Source: a virus
IMG/VR virus record: IMGVR_UViG_3300050015_000136
Location: 1 to 27,292 of that record
Direction: 5' to 3' (one strand)
DNA length: 27,292 nucleotides
Both the position numbers and the translations under genes were made by a program. Below the pieces are notes generated by a model. It saw nothing but the letters and a program-made list of their open reading frames with translations. It was not told where the DNA came from and ran no database searches. This document shows, piece after piece, positions 13,106 through 19,938 of the stretch (its first letter is position 1; the number at the start of each line of letters is the position of its first letter).

Positions 13106-13384
13106 CTACACCGGGTTGATCGAAACACTCACGGACTGGTTCGCCCCAGCCTTCGTGTCCCAATCACTGAATCCCATGTGCCCATAGGCGATTACGGCCA
13201 CAGTTCTTGCCGGGTCAAACGTTGCTAGGCACTGGTCAATACTGTCACGCAGCATTTCGACAGTGCGTCGTTCACCGTCATCGTTGAGTCCGGCTGGTTT
13301 TTCCGCAAGCGGACCTTTGAACTGCTCATCAAGACGGCCTCGAACCTCTGCCTGGGTTCCCGTCGCACTTACACTCCAACTCAT
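13106..13384 (-). CDS. GC-rich hypothetical protein (92 aa), probably acquired
   Basis: Sequence MSWSVSATGTQAEVRGRLDE and later TVEMLRDSIDQCLATFDP, then VAVIAYGHMGF and a beta end. Base composition is visibly far higher in GC than the neighbours, with many G/C third positions. AAAAGGAG precedes the start at about 12 nt. A 12-codon ORF (13384-13419) overlaps the start (ATGA) and may be a leader peptide. The family is not recognised, though small proteins with this N-terminus are common in high-GC phages in my experience. Confidence 0.65.
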   Translation of the reverse strand: MSWSVSATGTQAEVRGRLDEQFKGPLAEKPAGLNDDGERRTVEMLRDSIDQCLATFDPARTVAVIAYGHMGFSDWDTKAGANQSVSVSINPV

Positions 13385-13441
13385 TTGTTTTCAATCTCCT
13401 TTTCTGTTTGTGTAGTCATGTATTATAATTACCTTTAAAAT

Positions 13442-13528
13442 TGGTGGCTAAGGAGAGACTTGAACTCTCACGCCCCGAAGGACAACGGATTTTGAGTCCG
13501 CACGGTCTGCCAATTCCACCACTTAGCC
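13442..13528 (-). tRNA. tRNA-Leu (CAA)
   Basis: 87-nt class II tRNA with acceptor GGCTAAG/CTTAGCC, anticodon loop CTCAAAA, variable arm with a CTTCGG loop and encoded CCA after A73. Confidence 0.93.
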
Positions 13529-13540
13529 AAAATCATAGCT

Positions 13541-13708
13541 TTACAGGATGTCTGGCTCAAGAAGTTCCAAATCGGAGACGCTGGCAATGTCCGCAGCGGT
13601 TGACAAATACGAGTTTTCGTATTCTTCCGGCCAGCCTTTCTCACGGCACTCAGCCGCGTGTTGGAGGCATTTTGCACCAAACGCCCGGACCTGTTCTACT
13701 GTACTCAT
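13541..13708 (-). CDS. GC-rich small protein (55 aa), probably acquired
   Basis: MSTVEQVRAFGAKCLQHAAE followed by CREKGWPEEYENSYLSTAAD, two helices with two Cys. I chose ATG 13708 because AAAGGGA lies 9 nt upstream. An upstream in-frame ATG at 13744 directly follows the TAG of the preceding mini-gene. Codon usage matches the other GC-rich cassettes. Confidence 0.6.
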   Translation of the reverse strand: MSTVEQVRAFGAKCLQHAAECREKGWPEEYENSYLSTAADIASVSDLELLEPDIL

Positions 13709-13744
13709 GATATAATTCCCTTTTGAATCGGTCGCTATACTCAT

Positions 13745-13813
13745 CTATAGAATTCCCAATTCAAGCGGCCCATCGTCGCCGTCGTATTCTGGCTCTTCTG
13801 ACTCCCTTGTCAC
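13745..13813 (-). CDS. GC-rich mini-gene (22 aa, GTG start)
   Basis: The GTG overlaps the stop of the gene before it (GTGA) and a GGAGG element lies upstream. The product is acidic (TRESEEPEYDGDDGPLELG). It shares the GC-rich composition of its neighbours and could be a small regulatory peptide, but also a chance ORF. Confidence 0.4.
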   Translation of the reverse strand: MTRESEEPEYDGDDGPLELGIL

Positions 13814-14007
13814 TTCTTCAAACCTCCATCAATCAATGAGCCCCTTGTGGGCGTATGCCTTTCCAGGGCGGTGGACAAATACCTAAGCATTGGGTCGCCG
13901 TCGATTTGCAGTTGAGTGTATTGACGGAGGACTTCTTTAATCCCCTCATCGTCCCGAGGCATCGCTATTGCGCCCAATGCCTGAGATACAGGTTGATCGT
14001 AGTTCAT
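13810..14007 (-). CDS. GC-rich small protein (65 aa), probably acquired
   Basis: MNYDQPVSQALGAIAMPRDD then EVLRQYTQLQIDGDPMLRYL, one helical domain. GGAGAG, located in the end of the upstream coiled-coil gene, sits 5 nt before ATG 14007; an in-frame ATG at 14019 is less well placed. Composition changes sharply at this gene's start. Confidence 0.6.
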   Translation of the reverse strand: MNYDQPVSQALGAIAMPRDDEGIKEVLRQYTQLQIDGDPMLRYLSTALERHTPTRGSLIDGGLKK

Positions 14008-14008
14008 A

Positions 14009-14398
14009 TTACTCTCCAAACTGTTCGGCGCTCAATTCATCGCAGAGGATATCTTCTACTTTAGAAATTAATACATCTACTTCATCCTTCACACGATCTA
14101 AAATATTCGATAATGCTGCATCCAATTTTTCAGAAACATCATCATTCTTTTGGGTTGCATCTTCTTCCAACCGATCAATTGTTTCTTCTAAATCCTTGTT
14201 TTCATCTTCCAAAGATTGCACTCGTTCCTCTAAATCAGCAACATCGGTAGCTTCATCTTCAGAATTCTCACCATAATCTAACCGTTCCTGCAACTCAACG
14301 GATTGTTTCTTTTCTGCAAGCAATTCTGCCTTTACTTTACGAAGTTCCGCACGTAAATTGGCGTTATCATATTTATATTCTTCATTCGTCTTTGTCAT
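14009..14398 (-). CDS. Coiled-coil protein (129 aa)
   Basis: MTKTNEEYKYDNANLRAELR followed by a long uninterrupted heptad pattern of Leu, Glu and Lys to about residue 100 (VADLEERVQSLEDENKDLEE), then ILDRVKDEVDVLISKVEDIL. Acidic overall. Probably an oligomeric rod; function unknown. Start ATG 14398 is preferred over the upstream in-frame GTG/ATG codons because it follows GAGAATAAAG. Confidence 0.65.
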   Translation of the reverse strand: MTKTNEEYKYDNANLRAELRKVKAELLAEKKQSVELQERLDYGENSEDEATDVADLEERVQSLEDENKDLEETIDRLEEDATQKNDDVSEKLDAALSNILDRVKDEVDVLISKVEDILCDELSAEQFGE

Positions 14399-14419
14399 CT
14401 TTATTCTCACTTTCAAGTT

Positions 14420-14498
14420 TGGAGCAGTAGAGTGGATTTGAACCGCTGGTTTTAGGTTTTGCAGACCTAAGCCTTTGACCGGACTTGGCGACTACTGC
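14420..14498 (-). tRNA. tRNA-Cys (GCA)
   Basis: 79 nt, acceptor GCAGTAG/CTACTGC, anticodon stem TAGGT/ACCTA with loop CTGCAAA, T-arm with one mismatch, discriminator T, encoded CCA. The D-loop is somewhat long. Confidence 0.9.
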
Positions 14499-14511
14499 AA
14501 TTTAAAATTTA

Positions 14512-14592
14512 TGGTGGACCACTAGGGATTTGAACCCTACTGAAATTCTCCGTGCAAGGGAGACGGCCACCCCCCAAGCAGCCCCGCAGCCC
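14512..14592 (-). tRNA. tRNA-Ala (TGC)
   Basis: 81 nt. Anticodon stem TCTCC/GGAGA with loop CTTGCAC, T-arm TAGGG/CCCTA, acceptor GGGCTGC/GTGGTCC with three wobble pairs, including G3-U70, the tRNA-Ala identity element. D-stem GGCT/GGCC, encoded CCA. Confidence 0.88.
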
Positions 14593-14599
14593 TTAAATT

Positions 14600-14676
14600 T
14601 GGTAGCCGATCCCAGACTCGAACTGGGTACCTAATCCATGTAACGGATTCTCTCTACCAACTGAGATTAATCGGCT
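14600..14676 (-). tRNA. tRNA-Val (TAC)
   Basis: 77 nt, acceptor AGCCGAT/ATCGGCT, anticodon stem AATCC/GGATT with loop GTTACAT, T-arm CCCAG/CTGGG, discriminator A, encoded CCA. Its first two bases complete the stop codon of the upstream CDS. Confidence 0.93.
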
Positions 14677-14893
14677 AAATTGGTACCTTTCTAGGCTCAT
14701 GCAAATAACGCATTGCCTTCGACATCCATTCACGACTTGGTTTTGCTCGGAGTGTATGTTCTCCTTTTTCCGTTCCTTTACGTATTTCATCCCTATGATG
14801 TTCTGGAATTGCAAACCAACTCTTAACACAAAACAAATTTCGTCCTGATGCTTTGCTATCACATTCAAAATCCGCACAGTTATGTAATGCCAT
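14675..14893 (-). CDS. Hypothetical protein (72 aa)
   Basis: MALHNCADFECDSKASGRNL, FCVKSWFAIPEHHRDEIRKG and LRAKPSREWMSKAMRYL. The first 25 residues carry three Cys and may bind a metal. The 'REW-x-x-K-A-M-R-Y-L' helix reminds me of small phage proteins with unknown function. Its TAG is T plus the first two bases of tRNA-Val. The other frame here is read as a shadow. Confidence 0.6.
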   Translation of the reverse strand: MALHNCADFECDSKASGRNLFCVKSWFAIPEHHRDEIRKGTEKGEHTLRAKPSREWMSKAMRYLHEPRKVPI

Positions 14894-14905
14894 TAATATT
14901 TTCCT

Positions 14906-15130
14906 TTACTTAAATGAAAGAATTTCACCAGTCAAAAATGCATGTTGTTCCTGGGTCAACCTATAATGACCGGGAGGTACAATTTTTCTATCAGCATCTT
15001 TAACTTTTCCAGCTTCTACTTGTTCCGCCCAATTAATAATGGTTGGTTTAGGTAGATATTTGGAAAACACTTCTTCATCCATAGCAAAAAACTTTGCTAA
15101 GATCTGTAATGAACGATTTAAATTTAACAT
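14906..15130 (-). CDS. Hypothetical protein (74 aa)
   Basis: MLNLNRSLQILAKFFAMDEE then KYLPKPTIINWAEQVEAGKV, mostly helical and neutral. It lies 12 nt upstream of the 72-aa gene and directly after the promoter at 15154-15182, so it is the first gene of a short unit that continues into tRNA-Val, -Ala and -Cys. Confidence 0.6.
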   Translation of the reverse strand: MLNLNRSLQILAKFFAMDEEVFSKYLPKPTIINWAEQVEAGKVKDADRKIVPPGHYRLTQEQHAFLTGEILSFK

Positions 15131-15153
15131 AATCTAATTAAACTCTTTCTTCA

Positions 15154-15182
15154 ATTATAACACAAATTTTTAAATATGTCAA
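15154..15182 (-). promoter_or_regulatory. Sigma70-type promoter upstream of the 74-aa gene and tRNAs
   Basis: TTGACA (15177-15182) and TATAAT (15154-15159) with 17-nt spacing; TTGTGT precedes the -10. It overlaps the end of the nucleotidyltransferase gene by 4 nt. Confidence 0.8.
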
Positions 15183-15931
15183 CTAATACCCCTTACTAAA
15201 GACATACAAATTTCATTTACTAATTCTCTATTTGGCTTTTCAGGTAAATATCCGATTGCTTTTTGGTTTTCTGCTTTCATTAAAAGATAATCTACCATTT
15301 TTAACCAAGTATCCAGAGATAATTTACCATTACGAATTTCTAATAATTCATCTTTATCAAATTCACGATAAACATTTAATATATTAGTATCAAAAAATTC
15401 TAATCCCATTCGTAAAATACGGATAGTATGACTAGCGTATTTTACATCATAGCCATATTTCTTAACTAATTCTTTACGTTTTAATCCCAACTTACCAGTA
15501 TCACCATCAACCACAGCTTTTCTTTGTGCTCTGGCATATCCTATCATTGTATCATATGCACGGCGACTGGTAAATGCTTCACGATTATTAATTAATATGT
15601 TTCCTCGAAAATCAACCACTTCATAATCTTCAGGACGTAAATACAATAAAGGAATTACATTAGGATTAAAATTCAAACACAAATTTAAAAATTTACGCAA
15701 TTCAAATACAGATAATTCAGCATTGTGTGTTTCTTTTCTATCAACTTTAATTGAACCACTAGTACCCCAGGAATCCAATCCTGTATAACATGATAAAGGT
15801 GCAATAGCAACACCCATAAAATCATCATCAGATTCTGGAGTACTAGTTCCATATGATTTAGAACCCAATTGGCCTATCAGGATATAATCGGCCGGATATC
15901 TATCGAGTTCAAAAATCTTTAGAGGGTACAT
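15179..15931 (-). CDS. RlaP-like nucleotidyltransferase (PF10127)
   Basis: The 250-aa protein has the DNA polymerase beta-type pattern GSKSYGTSTPESDDDFMGV (about residues 23-41), the signature of the predicted nucleotidyltransferase family named RlaP from its genomic link to RNA repair genes. The two Asp of the DDD cluster would bind metal. The middle (YARAQRKAVVDGDTGKLGLK) and C-terminal helical parts also fit that family. In this window it lies with a ligase (18706-19692) and many tRNAs, which favours a role in RNA end repair or tRNA maintenance. Enzymatic function of phage members is not proven. Confidence 0.75.
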   Translation of the reverse strand: MYPLKIFELDRYPADYILIGQLGSKSYGTSTPESDDDFMGVAIAPLSCYTGLDSWGTSGSIKVDRKETHNAELSVFELRKFLNLCLNFNPNVIPLLYLRPEDYEVVDFRGNILINNREAFTSRRAYDTMIGYARAQRKAVVDGDTGKLGLKRKELVKKYGYDVKYASHTIRILRMGLEFFDTNILNVYREFDKDELLEIRNGKLSLDTWLKMVDYLLMKAENQKAIGYLPEKPNRELVNEICMSLVRGIS

Positions 15932-15938
15932 ATTTCCT

Positions 15939-16277
15939 TTACCTACTATAATATCCTGCCATTACCTGTCGGACTTCAGTTTCGTTATATCCATCGTACA
16001 ACATTTTTTCTGTTGCCCGGTGCAAAGAAAGCAATCTTCCTGTTTCTTTCTTATAATGATCCGAAGGGTGAGTATAAGATGTTCCAAAAAATTCATTTGC
16101 AGGAACATTCATTTCATTAACTCCAATACTAACCGCACAATCGGTACTTCCTTGTGTGTATCGGATGCTATTTAGAGTTGATACCAAAGAATTATTTGGT
16201 GTCACGTTAACATTAGGTAAGTTATGCCGGAATCTAATGACAACCTTGCCTAAATTTTTCGTTTCAAATTTAATCAT
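15939..16277 (-). CDS. Hypothetical protein (112 aa)
   Basis: Starts MIKFETKNLGKVVIRFRHNL, an extended beta region with PNVNVTPNNSLVSTLNSI, and ends in helix with SLHRATEKMLYDGYNET. It lies 8 nt upstream of the nucleotidyltransferase gene. No family recognised. Confidence 0.65.
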   Translation of the reverse strand: MIKFETKNLGKVVIRFRHNLPNVNVTPNNSLVSTLNSIRYTQGSTDCAVSIGVNEMNVPANEFFGTSYTHPSDHYKKETGRLLSLHRATEKMLYDGYNETEVRQVMAGYYSR

Positions 16278-16315
16278 ATAATTTTCTTCCGTTTATTTGG
16301 ATTTACTACAATAGA

Positions 16316-16333
16316 ACCATGGAATTCCATGGT
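16316..16333. repeat. 18-bp perfect palindrome downstream of tRNA-Lys
   Basis: ACCATGGAATTCCATGGT is fully self-complementary and extends to TAGA...TCTA with one bulged base. It begins 11 nt beyond the tRNA-Lys CCA. As RNA it would make a hairpin with no U-tract, suited to 3' processing or a barrier between the tRNA and the next gene. As DNA it could be a dimer-binding site. Confidence 0.7.
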
Positions 16334-16343
16334 CTAAACTTTT

Positions 16344-16419
16344 TGGTGACCCGGGCGGGACTTGAACCCGCGACCCTGTGCTTAAAAGGCACATGCTCTA
16401 CCACCTGAGCTACCAGGTC
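16344..16419 (-). tRNA. tRNA-Lys (TTT)
   Basis: 76 nt, acceptor GACCTGG/CCGGGTC (one G-T pair), anticodon stem TGTGC/GCACA with loop CTTTTAA, T-arm GCGGG/CCCGC, encoded CCA. Confidence 0.95.
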
Positions 16420-16549
16420 AATCTTGTTTAATATGTTTCGGACAATACCCAGGAAAACGGTATAAACAATTTTTTACAGGACAAAATTTCTCTGGATGTT
16501 TTTCCTTTTCTTTTCGTATTCTTTGGGCTACTTGGTTATGTGAAGTCAT
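16418..16549 (-). CDS. Small zinc-knuckle protein (43 aa)
   Basis: MTSHNQVAQRIRKEKEKHPE then FCPVKNCLYRFPGYCPKH. The C-x4-C...C-x2-H set could bind one zinc ion. I recognise this arrangement from small phage proteins in tRNA regions. The TGA stop is T plus the first two bases of tRNA-Lys. Confidence 0.6.
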   Translation of the reverse strand: MTSHNQVAQRIRKEKEKHPEKFCPVKNCLYRFPGYCPKHIKQD

Positions 16550-16587
16550 AATAATAAAATTATATCAATCTATACGTAATGTAAATT

Positions 16588-16666
16588 TGGTGGACCCAGA
16601 TGGATTTGAACCATCGACCTAGACCTTATAAGGATCCCGCTCTATACCGGACTGAGCTATGGGTCC
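16588..16666 (-). tRNA. tRNA-Ile (TAT)
   Basis: 79 nt, acceptor GGACCCA/TGGGTCC, anticodon loop CTTATAA, T-arm GATGG/CCATC, encoded CCA. The anticodon stem contains two wobble pairs (GGATC/GGTCT). Anticodon TAT reads AUA, a codon used often in this AT-rich genome. Confidence 0.88.
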
Positions 16667-16672
16667 CATAAT

Positions 16673-16921
16673 CTAGACAGTCACATGAATACTTTTAACT
16701 AGTTTAAAATTATAAACCGGACAAATTTGAGAACACCATGAATTTCCTAAATTTCTTGCCGGCCAATGGTCCTGATCTAGAGATAAAATAACATCATCAA
16801 ATTTATAAAATAATTTATCTTCATATGTCTTGATATTACCAGTAAACATAGTACCATTTGGAATTTTTGCACATAAAGTAACTTCTGCCTTTTTAGGTTC
16901 TTCTTCAATTGTAACGTACAT
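16673..16921 (-). CDS. Small beta protein (82 aa), family shared with two others
   Basis: Central pattern IPNGTMFTGNIKTYEDKLFY is followed by VILSLDQDHW. Genes at 18452-18709 and 23831-24097 share 'G-T/V-x-F-x-x-x-I' followed by a strand pair and an L-D or V-I-D-L turn. The three are probably members of one phage family of unknown function. Two Cys follow near the end. Confidence 0.6.
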   Translation of the reverse strand: MYVTIEEEPKKAEVTLCAKIPNGTMFTGNIKTYEDKLFYKFDDVILSLDQDHWPARNLGNSWCSQICPVYNFKLVKSIHVTV

Positions 16922-16934
16922 ATTATTTTACCTT

Positions 16935-17354
16935 TTAAGCTAATTTAGATCTATTTAACAATTCTGCTAAATATACATCAAATTCTGTACCAATTTTACC
17001 TGAAATGAAATCTTGACGGTCCTCAGATTCTTTAAATTTTTCAGGTAACAATATACCTACACAAGTTAACATACCATTTAAAGATTCTTTATCCTCATAA
17101 AATGCTGACCATGGATACGATCCAACATTAGCAGCATTAGTAAAAATACGGTCATAAATGGTAGTTAAACTATCATTATTTCCACCATTCAAAACAATAA
17201 TAGTTTTATCTAATATACCCCAATCCATAACATCGCAGGCCAATTCACCAAAACGATGTTGGTACCATGTATGTAATTCACTAACCATGTGAGCAGTCTG
17301 GATTCCTTTTTGAATCTGACTCAAATAATTATTAACAAAAGAATATAGTATCAT
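16935..17354 (-). CDS. PTH2-like (peptidyl-tRNA hydrolase type 2 fold) protein
   Basis: The 139-aa protein begins MILYSFVNNYLSQIQKGIQT and continues with AHMVSEL, matching the 'S-x-G-K-x-A-A-Q-x-x-H' helix of PTH2 proteins. KTIIVLNGGN and SLNGMLTCVGILLPE occupy the positions of the central and last strands. The catalytic Lys is present only approximately and the Asp of the PTH2 active site is unclear, so a hydrolase function is doubtful. Related phage proteins are often near tRNA genes; this one sits between tRNA-Arg and tRNA-Ile. Confidence 0.5.
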   Translation of the reverse strand: MILYSFVNNYLSQIQKGIQTAHMVSELHTWYQHRFGELACDVMDWGILDKTIIVLNGGNNDSLTTIYDRIFTNAANVGSYPWSAFYEDKESLNGMLTCVGILLPEKFKESEDRQDFISGKIGTEFDVYLAELLNRSKLA

Positions 17355-17368
17355 TATAATATACCAAA

Positions 17369-17445
17369 TGGTAGCCCCGGCTGGACTCGAACCGGCGACC
17401 TAAAGTTTAGAAAACTTTTGCTCTATCCATCTGAGCTACGGGGCC
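17369..17445 (-). tRNA. tRNA-Arg (TCT)
   Basis: 77 nt, acceptor GGCCCCG/CGGGGCT with a G1-U72 wobble, anticodon stem AAAGT/ACTTT with loop TTTCTAA, T-loop TTCGAGT, discriminator A, encoded CCA. Confidence 0.93.
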
Positions 17446-17452
17446 ATGAAGC

Positions 17453-17815
17453 TTACTTCTTTTTCTTTGCCTTTACTTTTACCTTTTTCTTAGGAGCCGC
17501 AACTTTCTTTACAGGCTTCTTAACTACTTTCTTTACCTTAGGTGCCTTCTTTTCCTTCTTAGTCTTTTTTGGCTGTTCTGTAATAATTTCAGACAATTGT
17601 AATTGAGTATCTACCTCATAAATATGATCCTGAAATTTCTCATTAGCTCCAGTTTCAATTGTCTTTTTATTTCCATATGCATCGGTAACTTCAATTACAG
17701 GATAAGTAACTCCAGTTAATGAACTAGGTTTAAGTTCATTAATTACATAAAAGTTAGTGTTACCTAAAATCTTATCACCAACCGCTAATTCATGCGCTTT
17801 CTTCTTTACAATCAT
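17453..17815 (-). CDS. Protein with histone-H1-like Lys/Ala/Pro tail (120 aa)
   Basis: Residues 1-70 are a small beta domain (KKAHELAVGDKILGNTNFYV). The tail from about residue 80 is nearly all Lys, Val, Ala and Pro (KKVVKKPVKKVAAPKKKVKV). This tail suggests nonspecific DNA or RNA binding, like bacterial histone-H1-type proteins. It ends 7 nt before tRNA-Arg. Confidence 0.65.
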   Translation of the reverse strand: MIVKKKAHELAVGDKILGNTNFYVINELKPSSLTGVTYPVIEVTDAYGNKKTIETGANEKFQDHIYEVDTQLQLSEIITEQPKKTKKEKKAPKVKKVVKKPVKKVAAPKKKVKVKAKKKK

Positions 17816-17825
17816 AACACTCTTT

Positions 17826-18092
17826 CTATTCGTTTGTCAACAAATTTAAACCTTCCTCTTGGATAATCTCAAGTGGAGTTTTATTACGTTCTTTAGATAA
17901 AGATAATATAAAATTGGCCATTTCAGTTGAAATTCTCTCATGTATAATCAACTGTTGGATTTGTTCTTTGGTACTCAAATGACTTATGAATTCCTCGCGG
18001 CCTTTAATACATGTTTTAGGATCACTATTATGTCCGTACTTATCAGTGCCTAAAGCACAAGATTTACAAATATGTTTTTGTTCTTGTATCAT
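17826..18092 (-). CDS. Hypothetical protein with N-terminal Cys cluster (88 aa)
   Basis: HICKSCALGTDKYGHNSDPK followed by TCIKGREEF forms C-x2-C with a later Cys, possibly a metal site. The rest is helical (STKEQIQQLIIHERISTEMA). No family recognised. The promoter at 18099-18128 places the predicted transcription start on its ATG. Confidence 0.6.
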   Translation of the reverse strand: MIQEQKHICKSCALGTDKYGHNSDPKTCIKGREEFISHLSTKEQIQQLIIHERISTEMANFILSLSKERNKTPLEIIQEEGLNLLTNE

Positions 18093-18098
18093 ACTCTA

Positions 18099-18128
18099 AT
18101 TATGACACAATGACATACTTAATGTCAA
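18099..18128 (-). promoter_or_regulatory. Sigma70-type promoter for the 88-aa gene
   Basis: TTGACA (18123-18128) and CATAAT (18099-18104) with 18-nt spacing and TTGTGT upstream of the -10. It lies inside the end of the upstream gene. Confidence 0.65.
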
Positions 18129-18447
18129 TCGGAAAATTCTTTTTAGACTTCCAGTGATTTCTTTCCTCTTCAGTCATAGGAATCAAATTTCGGTCAAATA
18201 CATATTCAGCTAATCCTCGCATATCATTAGGTTTTTTCATATACTTGGAAGTACCTAATAGACGCGAAAGTTGATTAAATTCCTCATCTTCTTTAATAAT
18301 CATTACAACTTGGCCCTTTTCATCTTTTATTTTTCCAAAAAATGATGAAATTCCATTAGGAATATAAGTACCGGAAACTTCAAATGTCCATTGACGGATT
18401 TTAGATTTTATTGCATCAAGTTTTTCTTTTGCATATTTGGTAGGCAT
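18100..18447 (-). CDS. Hypothetical protein (115 aa)
   Basis: MPTKYAKEKLDAIKSKIRQW, then FEVSGTYIPNGISSFFGKIK and a helical C-terminus (MTEEERNHWKSKKNF). I chose ATG 18447, 4 nt after the upstream gene's stop; a second in-frame ATG at 18468 overlaps that gene. No family recognised. Confidence 0.6.
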   Translation of the reverse strand: MPTKYAKEKLDAIKSKIRQWTFEVSGTYIPNGISSFFGKIKDEKGQVVMIIKEDEEFNQLSRLLGTSKYMKKPNDMRGLAEYVFDRNLIPMTEEERNHWKSKKNFPIDIKYVIVS

Positions 18448-18451
18448 AAAA

Positions 18452-18709
18452 TTATTTAGATTTAACATCAATTTCTACATCAACTTCGTAATAGTCTTGA
18501 GCAACTTTATAAGGACCATTAATATTTTTTAGGATACTATATCCTACTCCGGTCATTAAATCAATTACACTATAGAAACTACCATCAGTTCTCGTCATCA
18601 TATATAATGAGGTATTTTCTGCAATACAAGCCGCAAATGTTACGCCTACTCCTATCGTTCCTAAACTCTTTTCAGAAATTGGGGTTTTTGAATTTTTAAT
18701 TGAAATCAT
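18452..18709 (-). CDS. Small beta protein (85 aa), family shared with two others
   Basis: The pattern SLGTIGVGVTFAACIAENTS then YMMTRTDGSFYSVIDLMTG is the same 'G-x-x-F...D...L' design as the genes at 16673-16921 and 23831-24097. The ATG overlaps the ligase stop by 4 nt. Function unknown. Confidence 0.6.
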   Translation of the reverse strand: MISIKNSKTPISEKSLGTIGVGVTFAACIAENTSLYMMTRTDGSFYSVIDLMTGVGYSILKNINGPYKVAQDYYEVDVEIDVKSK

Positions 18710-19692
18710 TTCTTTTTACCTGACAAATAATCAATTGAGACGAATTTTAAATTTAATCTACCACGTAAACGCTCACTATATCTTTCCACCACTGGTTTAA
18801 CCACAATTCCTTCCCGAATATGGTTGTCTCCTGATAGAACTGAAGGACCAGAAACAAATTTATTCATAACTTCATCAGAATATGGACCACGGTAGAGTAC
18901 GGGGACAAGAAAATCAGAACTCGCATTACCAAGAGCATAATCATAGTCCAAAAATTTTCCGTTAGCAAACACATCGAAAGCACGGAACTGGTAAGGATTA
19001 TTCGTAGTTGAGCCATAATTATAATCTTTTTGTACTGCACCAAAAATTTCACCATATAAAATAACATTTGGATTTAAATGACAGAATGCCTGAACCCAGG
19101 GGTAAAATTTTAAAATATTCCAAAATAAATTATTTCCTTCTTTTACCCAATGATAATGCGATCCACAATACATTTGTCCTTGTTGGAATGTATATCTTGA
19201 ATTGCAACCATGAATCTTTTCGGTGATAACAACTTCTTCACCATCTATAAATTCATTTTTGAATTTTTGCCATGGCTCAATATCATAAGTAACACCAATA
19301 ATTGGTGGAGGAGATTCAAATGAACCTTGAGCATCTTTAATCATTTGTGATAATTCTGGCTCATAATGCTGAATATTCATTATTTCTGCTAGATCATCAC
19401 CAATTTCTCCAGCGCGCCCATTATCAGGAACAGGAACCAACATACCATAACTAGATACACCACGTAATTTTTTGGCTTTAATTCTTAAATGTCCTTCGAG
19501 GAATTTAAATTCATCTGTATCTGGTACAACTGAATCTGGAGGTATATAAACACCTTTATCTACTCCAATCCAATCTTGTGTTCTTACGCAAACTTCATAA
19601 CCATCAAAAACTTTAACTATACTTAAACTATCTGCATTAGGATGGTTCTGGAGAACTACTGGTACAACTTCACATTTATGGGTACTTGACAT
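18706..19692 (-). CDS. RNA ligase with N-terminal OB-like domain (Rnl5/DraRnl type)
   Basis: The 328-aa enzyme would join RNA ends (3'-OH with 5'-phosphate) through an adenylated lysine. Nucleotidyltransferase motifs: EKIHGCNSR (I, K159), VILYGEIFG (III), YQFRAFDVF (IIIa), REGIVVKP (IV) and LKFVS (V). Residues 5-90 (VVLQNHPNADSLSIVKVFDG... to LRGVSSYGMLVP) form the OB-fold-like N-terminal domain of the Deinococcus-type RNA ligases. It is neither T4 RnlA nor RnlB in architecture. The nearby RlaP-like protein and tRNA cluster suggest repair of host-cleaved tRNAs. A promoter lies upstream. Confidence 0.85.
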   Translation of the reverse strand: MSSTHKCEVVPVVLQNHPNADSLSIVKVFDGYEVCVRTQDWIGVDKGVYIPPDSVVPDTDEFKFLEGHLRIKAKKLRGVSSYGMLVPVPDNGRAGEIGDDLAEIMNIQHYEPELSQMIKDAQGSFESPPPIIGVTYDIEPWQKFKNEFIDGEEVVITEKIHGCNSRYTFQQGQMYCGSHYHWVKEGNNLFWNILKFYPWVQAFCHLNPNVILYGEIFGAVQKDYNYGSTTNNPYQFRAFDVFANGKFLDYDYALGNASSDFLVPVLYRGPYSDEVMNKFVSGPSVLSGDNHIREGIVVKPVVERYSERLRGRLNLKFVSIDYLSGKKK

Positions 19693-19719
19693 AATTTATA
19701 GTTCTTTCTTTTCATAATA

Positions 19720-19748
19720 ATTATAGCACAACGATACAAGTTAATCAA
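19720..19748 (-). promoter_or_regulatory. Sigma70-type promoter for the RNA ligase
   Basis: TTGATT (19743-19748) and TATAAT (19720-19725), 17-nt spacing, TTGTGC before the -10. It begins just after the lipoprotein gene. Confidence 0.65.
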
Positions 19749-19904
19749 CTATTTCTTAGGATAATCATCAAATGTAAGGTTTGGATCTAAATGAACCGTT
19801 CCTTTCTGTATTAAGTGGTGAACCGGAATATGGGAAACCACTCTAGGTTTATGAACGCATGAAATCAATAAAAAACTAATAAAAATTGCAATTATGTATT
19901 TCAT
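19749..19904 (-). CDS. Small lipoprotein (51 aa)
   Basis: MKYIIAIFISFLLISC is a short signal peptide ending in a lipobox-like LISC. A basic, proline-containing mature part follows (VHKPRVVSHIPVHHL). Length and layout resemble outer-membrane spanin subunits, but no inner-membrane partner is adjacent, so this is only a possibility. An in-frame ATG at 19916 (MVNKMKYI) is the alternative start. Confidence 0.6.
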   Translation of the reverse strand: MKYIIAIFISFLLISCVHKPRVVSHIPVHHLIQKGTVHLDPNLTFDDYPKK

Positions 19905-19938
19905 CTTATTTACCATTCTTTGTACAACATAATATTCC

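Noticed and set aside
14593-14877. 94-codon minus-strand frame
   Set aside because: It crosses tRNA-Val and is out of frame with the better supported 72-aa gene.
16545-16590. TTTACA...TATAAT promoter upstream of the 43-aa gene
   Set aside because: The spacing is only 15 nt and the -35 is imperfect.
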